DNA from: Calycina herbarum
Taxonomy: Eukaryota; Ascomycota; Leotiomycetes; Helotiales; Pezizellaceae
NCBI GenBank assembly: GCA_001414485.1
Contig: LLEY01000087.1
Location: 203,679-267,678, forward strand
DNA length: 64,000 nt
Direction of reading: 5' to 3'
A program made the position numbers and the translations under genes. Positions 46,782-57,078 of this stretch are shown here, one piece after another; within the stretch, counting starts at the first letter, position 1, and the number at the start of each line of letters is the position of its first letter. Below the pieces are notes generated by a model that had not been told where the DNA came from, did no database searches, and worked only from the letters and a program-made list of their open reading frames with translations.

Positions 46782-48578
46782 TTAACATTCTCTCTCGGTG
46801 ATGGTCTCACTCGAACCTGCTTGAAGGGGCTTTTTCACCGATTTCCACTCCGTACCTAATGAGCCGACCAGGCTCAGGACTCCAAGAGCAAGTGCAACAT
46901 AAAATGTCTGCGTTACAGATTTGCTATATGCTTCTCGGAATTTGCTTCCAGAATCTTGGGGGATTGTTGAAGCGACTGTTGTAGCACCTCCATTCGATAG
47001 ATTGCTAACATCGAAACCGGACAAAAAGCTATGTATATTTTTCGATAACTGATTTCGAAAAACGTTCTGGGCCACTGCCATGAATATTGCAGCGAACAGA
47101 CTTTGGGTGAGTGTGATCAAAGCTGTGCCTACCGGTACATCGGCCTCGGGGAGAACAGTCTGTATAACTAGGAGGGGTTGCTGAATACCAAGGCCAACTC
47201 CGAAACCGAAAAGTGCTTGATGACCGATCCATTTAGGGGAATTCGTGCTTGGTTGGAAAGCGGTCATCAGTCCCACTGCAATTGGCATGATTATGGACGA
47301 AGCAATCATCAGTGGAGTGTAGTGCCCCATAAAACTCGTAAGGAATCCAGCTATCATGGCGAAAACAATAAACCCTAGAATGAGAGGGACAGTTCGAATA
47401 CCAGACTGGAAGGCCGAGACTTCCTAGACACCTTGGAACCAGATAGGGAGGTAATAAACCATGATTACAAAGAGAGCGAATGTGCACCCAGTATACCATG
47501 TTGTGAAGCCAATGCTGCGGCTTCGGAAGATGGAGCTCGGAATAGTACGTGTCTTGGGTGTATATATCTGAACTGCAATGAAGCACGAGACGAGAAGTGC
47601 GAACAGTATCAGGAGAATTATTATCCGTACGTTCTGCCACGCATACACAGAGCCTCCCCATTGAAGAGCGAGAAGCAGAGAAATGATTCCCGGGATTAGA
47701 GTAAGTATTCCAAGGATATCCAGTTGCCTCACTAGCTGTAACGAACTCATTGTAGTATAGGGTGGTTTCTGTGGCAAGTGAACAAACAAGAATACTATAA
47801 TGATTGTTATTGCCCCAAGCGGAAGGTTGATAAAGAAGCACCAACGCCATGTGGCTCTGTCGCTGTCATATTTGTCAGCTGTTGTTTCTTTACATTTCGT
47901 GAGCAAAATACGAGATCTTTCTTACGCAAATGCTCCGCCCAAAAATGGTCCTACTATAGAGGCAACCCCAACGGCAGCTCCGAGGAACCCTGTATAGACA
48001 GGGCGGCGATCCAGAGGCGCCGAATTTGCCAGGACAATGATAGAACCTGAATATACTCCCGCTGCCCCAATTCCCGCAATAGCTCGTCCAATTATGAATA
48101 CCGTAGACGTCGGAGCAGCCCCGCAAACCAATGACCCAACTTCAAATATAGCAACAGCAGCCAGATATACGTATTTGATCGAGAATATTGTGAACATCTT
48201 GCCAAATACCAGTTGAAAGGCACTGGAAGTAAGAAGATATGCTGAAGCATACCACCCAATATCGTCGAGGGCTTTGAAATCATCTGTGATTCGAGGTATT
48301 GCGGTGGCAATAATTGTTTGATCCTGCCGAATTTTTATGACAAAACGTCTTCATCGGGAGCCGTTGCAACTTACAAGTCCGTACAGAAACACCGCCAAGC
48401 TCAAACTGAGTAGAATCAAAACAAGCTTGATCGTACTCGGGTATAAGACACCGTCGGGTTCGGATTGGGGTGAGAAGCTTGCTCCCTCCGCCAACTTGCT
48501 TTCACCATTTATTGGTGCATTTTGTATCAAAATAAGCCCACCACCTCCGTCTGTTGCATTGCCTATATTCCTCGACAT
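46782..48578 (-). pseudogene. MFS drug:H+ antiporter (DHA2-like) with one in-frame TAG
   Basis: Exons 48578-48375, 48323-47926 and 47862-46782 (minus strand) close in frame at 560 codons but contain a TAG at codon 347 (47426-47424), between YYLPIWFQGV and EVSAFQSGIRTVPLILG. Everything else is intact: [16 protein letters not shown] after helix 1, [12 protein letters not shown] in helix 4, TWRWCFFINLPLGA in helix 6, typical of the 14-helix fungal multidrug/toxin exporters. A CAG (Gln) at this place fits the family, so a single C-to-T change is the simplest cause. No splice pair that removes the TAG keeps the conserved helix. The neighbours are P450 genes, so an exporter for a secondary metabolite is a fair inference for the ancestor. 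Reassign as CDS if the TAG is a sequencing error. Confidence 0.75.
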
Positions 48579-48812
48579 TTTTCACGAAGTGTAACTTGCA
48601 GTGATTTGGTAGTCTCCTGTGTTGAGAAAAGGATGGACGAGTTTGCAGAAATTATCTGGAGCTTTGGTGTGATCGCGAGACAGGGTCATTGAAGGAAGAA
48701 TGCCAGGTCATTCTACACTACATACAACCTGGTAGCTGCATTCACGTGTAGCCATTAGATTTAGTCTGATTTAGTCGCCGAGCCAGTTCTGTTGGTTTTT
48801 AATATAGAAGTG

Positions 48813-50444
48813 ATGACCCCCCCTGGAGCCAAGCACTACACTGCACTGGAAGTAAATACCCACTCTCTGCACAAAATCAATCAGCGCCATACCAAATTTT
48901 CAGAACGCTTCCAAAAAATACTTTACTGGGCAGTCAACATGTTCGTCGTTCAGTTCGTCGTCACTTCCATCGGGATAGCTTTGCTTCACTCAATCATCCG
49001 AGCCATTTACCGCTTGAGATTTACTCCTTTATCAAAAACCCCGGGCCCGAAATGTGCTGCCATCACGACTTTTTACGAGACATACTTCGATTTGGTCGAG
49101 GGTCGATTGCCATGGAAATTGGAAGAACTTCACAACAAATTTGGGCGAATTGTCCGTATTGGCCCAAACGAAGTGCACATTCATGATCCACATTTTACCC
49201 CTATTTTCTTCTCCTCCTCCAAACGTGACAAGTGGCGCCCGCACCAAAATCAACTTGGGATCCCAGATTCTACTATGAGTACGATCAATTGCGAAACCCA
49301 TCGAATACGCCGTGGTGCTTTGGCGCCATTTTTTTCCAGTGCAAACGTGCATTCTTACTCACCCATCGTCATTACGAGAATCGAAAAGATGAGCAGAATC
49401 CTGCACGGGGCAGAGAGTAACGGGGAGGTTTTGGAGCTTCGCCGACTCTTTTGGTGCATGTTAACAGATATTGTGACGGCGATTACTTTCCCAGAAGGCA
49501 TGTCGCTACTTGATGACTTGGATGTTGGAAAAGATTGGTATGCGTTTCATAAAGGAGGGCAAGGGAAGTTGTTGTGGTTCAAACATTTCCCAGTGTTATG
49601 GGAAGTGATGAGAGGAATGCCACCGAGATGGCTTTTAAAGATGGCACCACAAGCAGCGAGTGCTCTGGAATGGGAAACCTTGAACAAGTCTCTTGCAGGA
49701 AATATTATTTCGCGGAAAGGTGTTCTGAAAGAGGCAGAAAAGTATACTGTTTTTCACCAACTTCTCAAGAGCAATTTACTTCTTCCTGAGAAAGAACTCG
49801 CACGTGTCTGGCAAGATGCATCTTCTCTTGTCGGAGGTGGAGTAGAGACAATCTCGAACACTCTCTGTGTCATCATAGTCCATTTGTTGCAAAACCCCCA
49901 GCAGATGTCAACTCTTGTGGCAGAGCTGAAGGCCGCAATACCCAATACAACAGACAGTCCCTCGGTCAACATTGTCACAGGACTTCCGTATCTTTCAGCC
50001 GTCATACAAGAAGGTCTACGTAAAGCAGTGGGAATTGTCTCGCGAGTTATCCGAGTTGCAACAAACGATAATATTACGTACGATTCTCATGTTTTGCCCC
50101 CGGGTACAGGTGTGTCAGTCAGTGCCTACCTGTCGAATAATGATCCTTCGATTTTCCGGGAACCTGAAAAGTTCAAACCCGAGAGATGGCTCCCAGGACC
50201 TGGTGGACTTAGTGAAGCTGACAAGAGGTTGATGATCACGTTTGGTGGTGGTACGAGAAAATGTCTTGGAATGCATTTGGCACAAACTGAGTTGGCACTT
50301 ACGCTTGCAGTCATGTTCAGAAGGTTTCATCTTGAATTGTTTGAGACAGGATTTTCGGACGTTGATGCGAAATATGACTCCGTCCTTCCGCTCCCTGACA
50401 AAGAAAGCAAGGGGGTAAGAGTTTTAGTAAACAGAATTCTATAG
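48813..50444 (+). CDS. Cytochrome P450 monooxygenase
   Basis: Intronless frame of 543 aa from ATG 48813 (MTPPGAKHY); the seven codons before it open only at a TTG. An N-terminal membrane anchor (VVQFVVTSIGIALLHSII) indicates an endoplasmic-reticulum enzyme. Landmarks: TPLSKTPGPKCA proline hinge, SSLVGGGVETISNTL I-helix (the usual AGxDT is GGVET), QEGLRKA for ExxR, FKPERWL, and the haem loop FGGGTRKCLG with the proximal Cys. Similar to fungal secondary-metabolism P450s of the trichodiene oxygenase-like type. Lack of introns contrasts with most genes here. It is divergent from the broken MFS exporter and lies next to a second, broken P450, supporting a former biosynthetic cluster. Substrate unknown. 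Confidence 0.88.
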   Translation: MTPPGAKHYTALEVNTHSLHKINQRHTKFSERFQKILYWAVNMFVVQFVVTSIGIALLHSIIRAIYRLRFTPLSKTPGPKCAAITTFYETYFDLVEGRLPWKLEELHNKFGRIVRIGPNEVHIHDPHFTPIFFSSSKRDKWRPHQNQLGIPDSTMSTINCETHRIRRGALAPFFSSANVHSYSPIVITRIEKMSRILHGAESNGEVLELRRLFWCMLTDIVTAITFPEGMSLLDDLDVGKDWYAFHKGGQGKLLWFKHFPVLWEVMRGMPPRWLLKMAPQAASALEWETLNKSLAGNIISRKGVLKEAEKYTVFHQLLKSNLLLPEKELARVWQDASSLVGGGVETISNTLCVIIVHLLQNPQQMSTLVAELKAAIPNTTDSPSVNIVTGLPYLSAVIQEGLRKAVGIVSRVIRVATNDNITYDSHVLPPGTGVSVSAYLSNNDPSIFREPEKFKPERWLPGPGGLSEADKRLMITFGGGTRKCLGMHLAQTELALTLAVMFRRFHLELFETGFSDVDAKYDSVLPLPDKESKGVRVLVNRIL

Positions 50445-50558
50445 CATGGTAGAATATATTTATTCGGTTCGCCAGCTACCCCCTTTACATGATAAACTTT
50501 TTCTTTCAAAATGGGAGCAGATAAAGACTTAAACCTATTAAAGAGAAAACCTGACTGT

Positions 50559-52478
50559 TTAGGATTTGTCCACCTTTTTTCTCAACTCGATTTTCGTCCC
50601 CATATCGGGAAATATTTGACCCTCCACAATCTGTTTCCCGATATCTTTGGGGCCCATTTCGTGTCCTCCTGCCCACTGTAGCTCGTATCCAAGAAAACGC
50701 TTCGCTATGATCAGCTTAACTTGTCGAATTGCTATAAAACGACCTGGGCAGGCTTGTTTGCCGTAACCAGATCTGCATCTCAGAAATCAGCATGCACACC
50801 TCGCTTGGTTGAACCTTCAGTCTTCGGGGGTATGATATGAAATTGGGTTGTATTTACATAAGATACTTATCGTCAATTCGAACAGCAGAAACACCGTCGC
50901 CGTGGTTGAAATCGAGAAAACGATATGGGTCAAAAACCAGTGGGTCTGGATAGTTGTCGGGGTCCGTTTGGATTTGGAGGGTAGGAAAAGCAATGCGACT
51001 GTTCTTCGGCAGTCTCAGAGTGTCGTCAAACTTTTAACTTGGAGATACTATTGTTCGTTGGCCCGTTACTGTATGTAAAAGTTGCATGAATATTCTGGAT
51101 TGAAAGTAATGGGGTGGGCAAAAATACTCACAAACGCTTGGTGGGCACAGCCTTAGCATGTCCCGGATATAGCTGTCGAGAAAACGCATCTCAAGAAGAG
51201 CCTTTCCTGTCCATCCATCATTCTCATTTAGCGCCTTCCGTATCTCTTCCCTTAAACCAGGGATATACTGTGGAGTCTGAAATGTTTGATGAATTGTGTG
51301 GAGAATCAGGACACTAGAAACAGCGGAAGAAGCAAAGGTAATGCGAAGCACACGATGGGCATGTCTTATGGGTGTGGCTTCTTCTTGTGGTAAGTCTGTG
51401 GATAGAAGACCTTGAATCGTATCCAGGTGCTCTTCATTGGCCTTCTGACCAGCACGAGACAGCTTCACCTCTTCCGAACGTTTCTTGATCAGAGTAGAAA
51501 CGTGAATGCACTGTTTATATCTCGGCGAAGAGTCCATGTCCCTAGGTAGTAGCCCATCTGCGGAGAGGGGCCCAGTGCGGTGGTCTGATAGGCCACATAA
51601 AACCACTCATGAGGAATGACTTAAAGTAGTCGGTTATGGGCTTGATATAAGCCGGGTTCTTGGAAAGCTCTTGGCCGACTGGCACTCTAGCTGTGACACG
51701 ATACACAATAGACGCGGCAATGTCAATGGGACTAAATTCTTTCCAATCTGTCAACTCAAAGTGTCAATCCTTTACCAGTGGACAGAAAGATTGAAGTATG
51801 TACCGTAAGCGTTGCCAAGTTCCAAATCCAATGCGTAATCCGTTTGAGTGATCATATGAGGTAAAAATTCGCCTACAGTTCTTTAGTTAAAAAGTGTTCC
51901 TTGTTTCTTATTTCAGGACTCACTCAGTCTTGGGTTTAGATATTTTGCAATCACGTCAATTGTGCTGGTCATGTTGAATATCTAAAATATCTAGCAAACC
52001 CTGCGCTGTAATAATTGATCCTTTATGACTTCATACGTCTTCAAACCCTTGACAAAGACTAAGATCCTCCCTGTCTTCCGTTCTCAAAAACTGGAGATAT
52101 TTGGCAGGGATGACCGTGGTTTCCATTACACAAATAGGCACGATGAATGGTTTTCCCAAACCTTTGATTATTTAAATTACTTTCGGTTCTGTTCTCTAGC
52201 TCAAGCAAATATCTCCTGGTGAAACTTACATCTGCATATGCTTCGTCCACGTATCGACCGATTGCAAGCCAAGATGGAGTATCCCAAGTGAGCCATGAAT
52301 GAAGCCGAGACTTTTGCATCCGAACTACTTTGTTTGCAGCATTCCTCCCAGTATGATTCAAATAAAAGGCTACCAAAGAGATGAACAGAATGCAACCAAG
52401 TGTCTTTCCGGTTGCAGATGTGAGCCATGGAACAAGTGAAACAGGATCCATGATGTAGTAAGAAACAATAGTTTGCAT
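50559..52478 (-). pseudogene. Second cytochrome P450, broken
   Basis: The gene can be followed from a start near 52478 (membrane anchor TLGCILFISLVAFYL) to 50559. Recognisable blocks in order: FIVPICVMETTVIPAKYLQF, IDVIAKYLNPRL, DWKEFSPIDIAASIVYRV, FLDSYIRDMLRLCPPS (ExxR with Asp for Glu), LPKNSRIAFPTLQIQTD, and an intact last exon with the haem loop SGYGKQACPGRF. Lesions: TAG codons at 51993-51991 and 51984-51982 and TAA at 51036-51034, each a likely former Gln codon, plus frame breaks near 52170 and 51560. The nonsense set matches C-to-T change in CpA, as in RIP. The architecture resembles the CYP68-like group of fungal secondary metabolism. Not expected to give active enzyme. Confidence 0.75.
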
Positions 52479-52794
52479 TGAGGGGTTTGACAGAAAGTTT
52501 GTAAATCAGGTTATCCCGAAATAAATACACGGTTGTAAGCGGTAACGGGAATGTGTATCTATTATGGAACATTGCTGCACATTGTGGAATTGAGTGTAAC
52601 GTTTAGCCCCGGGTACAATTTTCGACGCCGATGATAGTGGCCGGTGGAGGTTGTCGTTCAACAACCATCCATGCATGGATCGTGGCCGGAGCAATCTATT
52701 CAAACTACTAACAAAACACAAGGCAAAGGTGAAAAACAACTACACACCGCACAAATATCAATATAAACTCGATCAAACGACGCATGGAGTATAT

Positions 52795-53808
52795 TCAATA
52801 ATTTTGAAGCTGCTTCACGATTCCAGTGGCTGCAAATGTTCCAAATGCTACACCTGCAATGACAATCTTTCCCATTGAACCAATATCACCAACTGCAAAG
52901 CAACCACTCTCTGTTGTTTCTTGAAAGGGAGGTAGAACCTTCAACTCGCCACCAGAAGGCATTCTCTCTAAATGTAACTCTCTAGCAAAATCTAAATTCA
53001 TTTCATTTCTTGGACCATGAACCAGAAAACCATGTGTCGCCTTGCTACCATCCTTGAATTCAATGGTGACCTCCGCGGCGGTTTTGCCCTTGGTTAGACG
53101 GACAATATGACGTTGGTCGATCTTGATGGGGGAACTTGTTGTGGAGAGAAGAGGAGTGATGGCCGTCGTTACTGATTCCGAGCCATTTGTATAGACAGTG
53201 ACATCGTTAGAGAATTGCAAAGCATTTCGAGCAAGACCATTGGTAATTTGTGGAACTTGAGCCATAAGGTCAATTGCCAGAATACCGATAGACTCAACAT
53301 CTCGCTCTTCATATCCATGGCAGAAGAGACAATGAAAACTTGATATTTATCATTAGCCTACGGATCTCAGATCGAGAACCGGTTTGGAGACTCACATTCC
53401 CTTGACCCAGCATTCTTCGTAACCAGGGATTTCAGGCAGAATGTCTCTAACTCCCGTAGCAAGCACTAATTTTCTGCCCGCCAATTTTCTTCCAGTTCCG
53501 TCCGTGGCATAAAAGTCCCCAGACTCTCCTTTCGTCACAGAAATGACTGTTTGATCGACAAATTCTACGAGCTCACCATAACGTGTGGAAAGTTCTTTGC
53601 GTGCTTCAGCGCGATATGTTTTTGGATCTTGATGGTCCCAAGTTGGTACCATGTGCATGTGCGAGGTTTCTGCATTGCGATAAACTCCCGAATCGAAAAT
53701 GGCGGTTTTGTAACGGGCACGAGAGAGGCACAAAGCTGCTGCTAATCCAGAAGGTCCACCCCCTATAATGAGAACGTCGACTTGATCTTTTGTCGTCGTG
53801 GTTGCCAT
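52795..53808 (-). CDS. GliT-like FAD disulfide oxidoreductase (CxxC)
   Basis: Exons 53808-53396 and 53338-52795 (minus strand) join to 318 aa. The N-terminus carries the FAD motif IIGGGPSGLAAAL; KLVLATGVRD precedes the second dinucleotide region; after the splice comes IFHCLFCHGYEERD with the redox pair Cys141 and Cys144; GCFAVGDIGS near the end closes the FAD site. This is the layout of the low-molecular-weight thioredoxin reductase-like oxidases that form disulfide bridges in dithiol metabolites (GliT, TdiB-neighbour TdiC-type, HlmI) and of close relatives of unknown role. No NADPH-binding Arg-rich motif is obvious. Located beside P450 genes and an exporter relic, consistent with secondary metabolism. 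The ATG at 53808 was chosen over an upstream TTG. Confidence 0.82.
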
Positions 53809-53943
53809 CGTCAAACAGGTACGCCGTTAGGGGGAAATTGGTGACACAATCGCAGAATTTTAAAGGTCTAGAAGTATTTTGAATGACCAAACTCGTGTTG
53901 GAAGTAAAGCTTAGCTTCAAAACTAGACTTTCGTATAGATGAT

Positions 53944-54252
53944 TTGGATCCTGCTACATCAAGTTTCCTCCAGATAACCGCCACAATATTTCAAGGTTCA
54001 TTATTATTAGCCACACTAATGAAGCTCAAGCAAGGAAGCTCTCGAGAATTCTATTCTCCGGTTGTACTACCCTATTGGGCAGATCTTGGTGCATACTACC
54101 TCAATTCCCTTGTCGGAGACTTTTCGGAGACATTCCAACCTCACCGAATACCCTATTTAGTTACCGACAGTTGGTACAGGGAGCAAATCATTACTAGTGG
54201 AAATATCTTTAATGCCCTCGGGGGCCAAGTGCCAACACCAACAAGTCGGTAG
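53944..54252 (+). other. Unrecognised 102-codon open frame, possible exon or relic
   Basis: The frame has natural-looking text (SREFYSPVVLPYWADLGAYY, then LVGDFSETFQPHRIPYLVT) but no ATG, no clear splice partner and no family that I recognise. It begins within the divergent region of the CxxC oxidoreductase and stops 118 bp before a MITE copy. Could be a remnant of a cluster gene. Confidence 0.25.
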
Positions 54253-54370
54253 TTGTTGCCAACCATCGAGTGAAAATAGGCATTCATTTCCCCACGCCGA
54301 TTGGATGGCTAAGCGAACCATAAGGGGCATCGCGGTAAATGTGGTAGGTACTCAAGTTGTAAAACTGATA

Positions 54371-54905
54371 TAGTGAGTTGCGAGTTAAGCTCGAATTTGC
54401 CCACTTTTTTTGTAATCCGAGCTTTTTAAGAAAATTCCTTGATTTCCCCCCTTTTTAGGCACTCTTTTACTTATTACTTAATAACAATATATAATATACT
54501 ATTTATAAGAACAGGAAAGAAGAGGCTTATATCTCCCCTTATACTCTATAAACTTTATAGGACAAAAACAGACAATTTTATATCTATCTTAATTTTTATA
54601 GGGTCTTGGCATAGCCTGTCGACCTTACAGGGGGTAGTGAAAATCTTTTCAAGAAAAGGGGTTATTTTAAGAATTATTTATCTTTTAGTTTACTTTTATT
54701 ATACTTACTTTGAATTAATAAATTATAGTTAATAAATTATAGAAGAGAGATAATTAGATATAGCGCTTCTTTCTAGCTAGGCCTCATCTCTTTTAGAGTA
54801 CTTTTATTTTCTGTCTTCTAAAGAAAAGAGGGAGAAAGCCTTAATAAAAAAAAGCTCGGATTATAAAAAAAGTAGGCAAATTCAAGCTTAGCTCGCAACT
54901 CACTG
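54371..54905. repeat. MITE-like element, family CAGTGAGTTGCGA, copy 2 (535 bp)
   Basis: Begins TAGTGAGTTGCGAGTTAAGC (first C changed to T) and ends with the inverse of CAGTGAGTTGCGAGCTAAGC. Flanked by TA on both sides (54369-54370, 54906-54907). The arms extend about 55 bases, into an AATCCGAGCTTTTT block. The interior is AT-rich; open frames inside it are compositional artefacts. Confidence 0.8.
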
Positions 54906-55681
54906 TATGACGGAAGGAATCCCAAACAATAGAAATGATCAACTTCAGCTGAAAGCGAAGCGTTGATATTTTTCGAGTATGACGTTGGTCAGCCGACGGG
55001 ATACGAGAAAGAGTAGCTCACTCTTCTCGAGGTGGTCAAATATACATCACTACATTTGAAAAGCGAGCTTATTCTGCAGTCAATTTGGTAGGCATCTCTT
55101 CGACGAGAGACTCGCAGGAATTCCTCAGAGGAGCAATAACGAGGGTAACCACATATCCGACGAAGCCGAACCTTGATCTGTGTCAAATAAGTCCTCCCAA
55201 TTGTCCCTGCTTCCATTTCTGAGGGTGACAAGCGGGCAGAGCAAGTCTGCACTCAGATGAACAATGACCACACATACCATGTAAAATATCATGCAGATCG
55301 ATATCGCCAGTTATGATAAGTTCATCTTGAAAGAATATTTTCTCTAACTTTCGAGGATTATAGTGCTCAAGCTGATCAAATGCTCTTGATAGCGGCTTGT
55401 TCGTGAAACTCTGGGCTAAGAAGGGAGTGGATACCAATCCATATGGTGGAGCATTTTGCTAGTGATCTCTGCGCCTATTTGTATAGTGACATCGGCAGCC
55501 CTTTCAGGGTTGAAGATGGGAGTCGACTAGTTGACACTAGTCAGGGAAGGATTTGAAAAGACGCGGAAGCAGCATGCTTCCGAAGTGCTTCCGAAGTTTT
55601 TCATTATACAGCTGGCTCACGAATTTCAAACTATATATTGCGGCAAATCTTGTTGACGGAAATAACGTGTTGCCAGTCCGC
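54906..55681. other. 3' region of the NACHT-ankyrin gene, no clear gene
   Basis: Short frames occur on both strands. One minus-strand frame (about 55437-55270) reads FDQLEHYNPRKLEKIFF and could be a relic exon, but no chain could be built. No repeats beyond the adjacent MITE. Confidence 0.35.
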
Positions 55682-57078
55682 TCATTCATCTGACGTCGAG
55701 TGAGAGGCGCTCGACGATAGCTTGCTCTGCTCGTCGTCCTGCTTTCGCTCAGGATCATCAGGATCATCTCGTATTGGTCTTTCCACCCCTTGCTTCTCCC
55801 ATGCCCCTACAATAATCTCCTTAATGTTTTTCCTTGACTCCGAATGCCAAGCATAAGGACTCCTCTCGAGCTCTGACACATGATACTCCGCAAGATCAAG
55901 AGCTGTCATATCGTGTTCATCTGCGAGATCAAGGTTCGCTCCTGCTGCAATCAGAAGACAGACCGCGCTTTCTTTGCCACTGTCGACAGCAGTATGGAGG
56001 GGTGTTCGCAGTTCGATGTTGGCAGCATTGACATCTTCTTTATGTTCAAGAAATAGATTTATGCATTTATCGCTTCCGTAGTGAGCAGCAATATGAATAG
56101 GGTAGCTGCCATTTAACAATTTTGCGTGGAGGTCAGCATCGTAGTCTTCCAAAAGAATCTTCGCTATTTCGTCATGGTCGCGTTGTGCTGCTTTGTGGAG
56201 AGCTGTGAAACCTCGATCGTCCTTACCGCTCACGTCTGTTCCATGCTGCAAGCTCTCCTTGACAGCTAGCGGAAACCCCAGTTGTGATGCTACCAACAAA
56301 GCACTAATCAGAATACCCGCTGGCGAAGGTCCAGTAGATGACGGCTGATCTTGACTTCCACCAGGCTCACTGGTCACTTCCACAAATCGGTCCAGCAGAA
56401 GGCGCAGGATATTTGTGTCTTCTCGGCTTTTCCAAACAGCTTCTTCGAGCACTTTATAGTTGAGTATCACATTGCTGTCAGTATCAAGAAGAAATTTGAT
56501 CATTGGGATCTTCTGCTCTCGAACGGCAACACACAATGGAGAATTGCGATCGTTTTTGCCTTTGATGTCTGCTCCGGCAGCTTTGAGGAGCTTGGCAATT
56601 TGGATATGACCTCCCAAAGCTGCTGATGCTAAAGCGGATAACATGAAGCTGGAGTCCCCAGGAGTGAGATTCACATCAGCACCACGGGTCAGAAGGATCT
56701 CGACCATGGTCTTATGGCCAATTGATGCTGCTGCTGCCAAAGCCGTGTTCCCCTGATCATTGAGGGTGCAAATAGCGTTCACATCTGGATCGAATTTTAA
56801 AATCTCTAGAAAGGTTTCAAGGTTACCGGACAAAGCAGCCTGCTCGAGCGGGTTGCCATAGGCATCATCTCTTATATCAAGGCGGGCGGGCGTCTGGGCA
56901 GAGAGCAGAGTACGCACCACCGAAAGATGGCCATGTCTAGCTGCTGCACTGATAGGTGAAGAGTAATAATAGTAGGGTTGCAGATTAATGTCAGCACCTC
57001 TCTCAAGCAACAGTCTGACGATTGAATCATGGCCGTTTGCAGCCGCAGCACTAAGAGCGGTACCTCCAGGCCTTTCTT

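Noticed and set aside
47433..47699. Plus-strand frame of 88 codons
   Set aside because: Antisense of the MFS exporter relic.
54439..54732. 97-codon hydrophobic frame
   Set aside because: Lies entirely inside MITE copy 2; AT-rich sequence gives Ile/Leu/Tyr-rich frames by chance.
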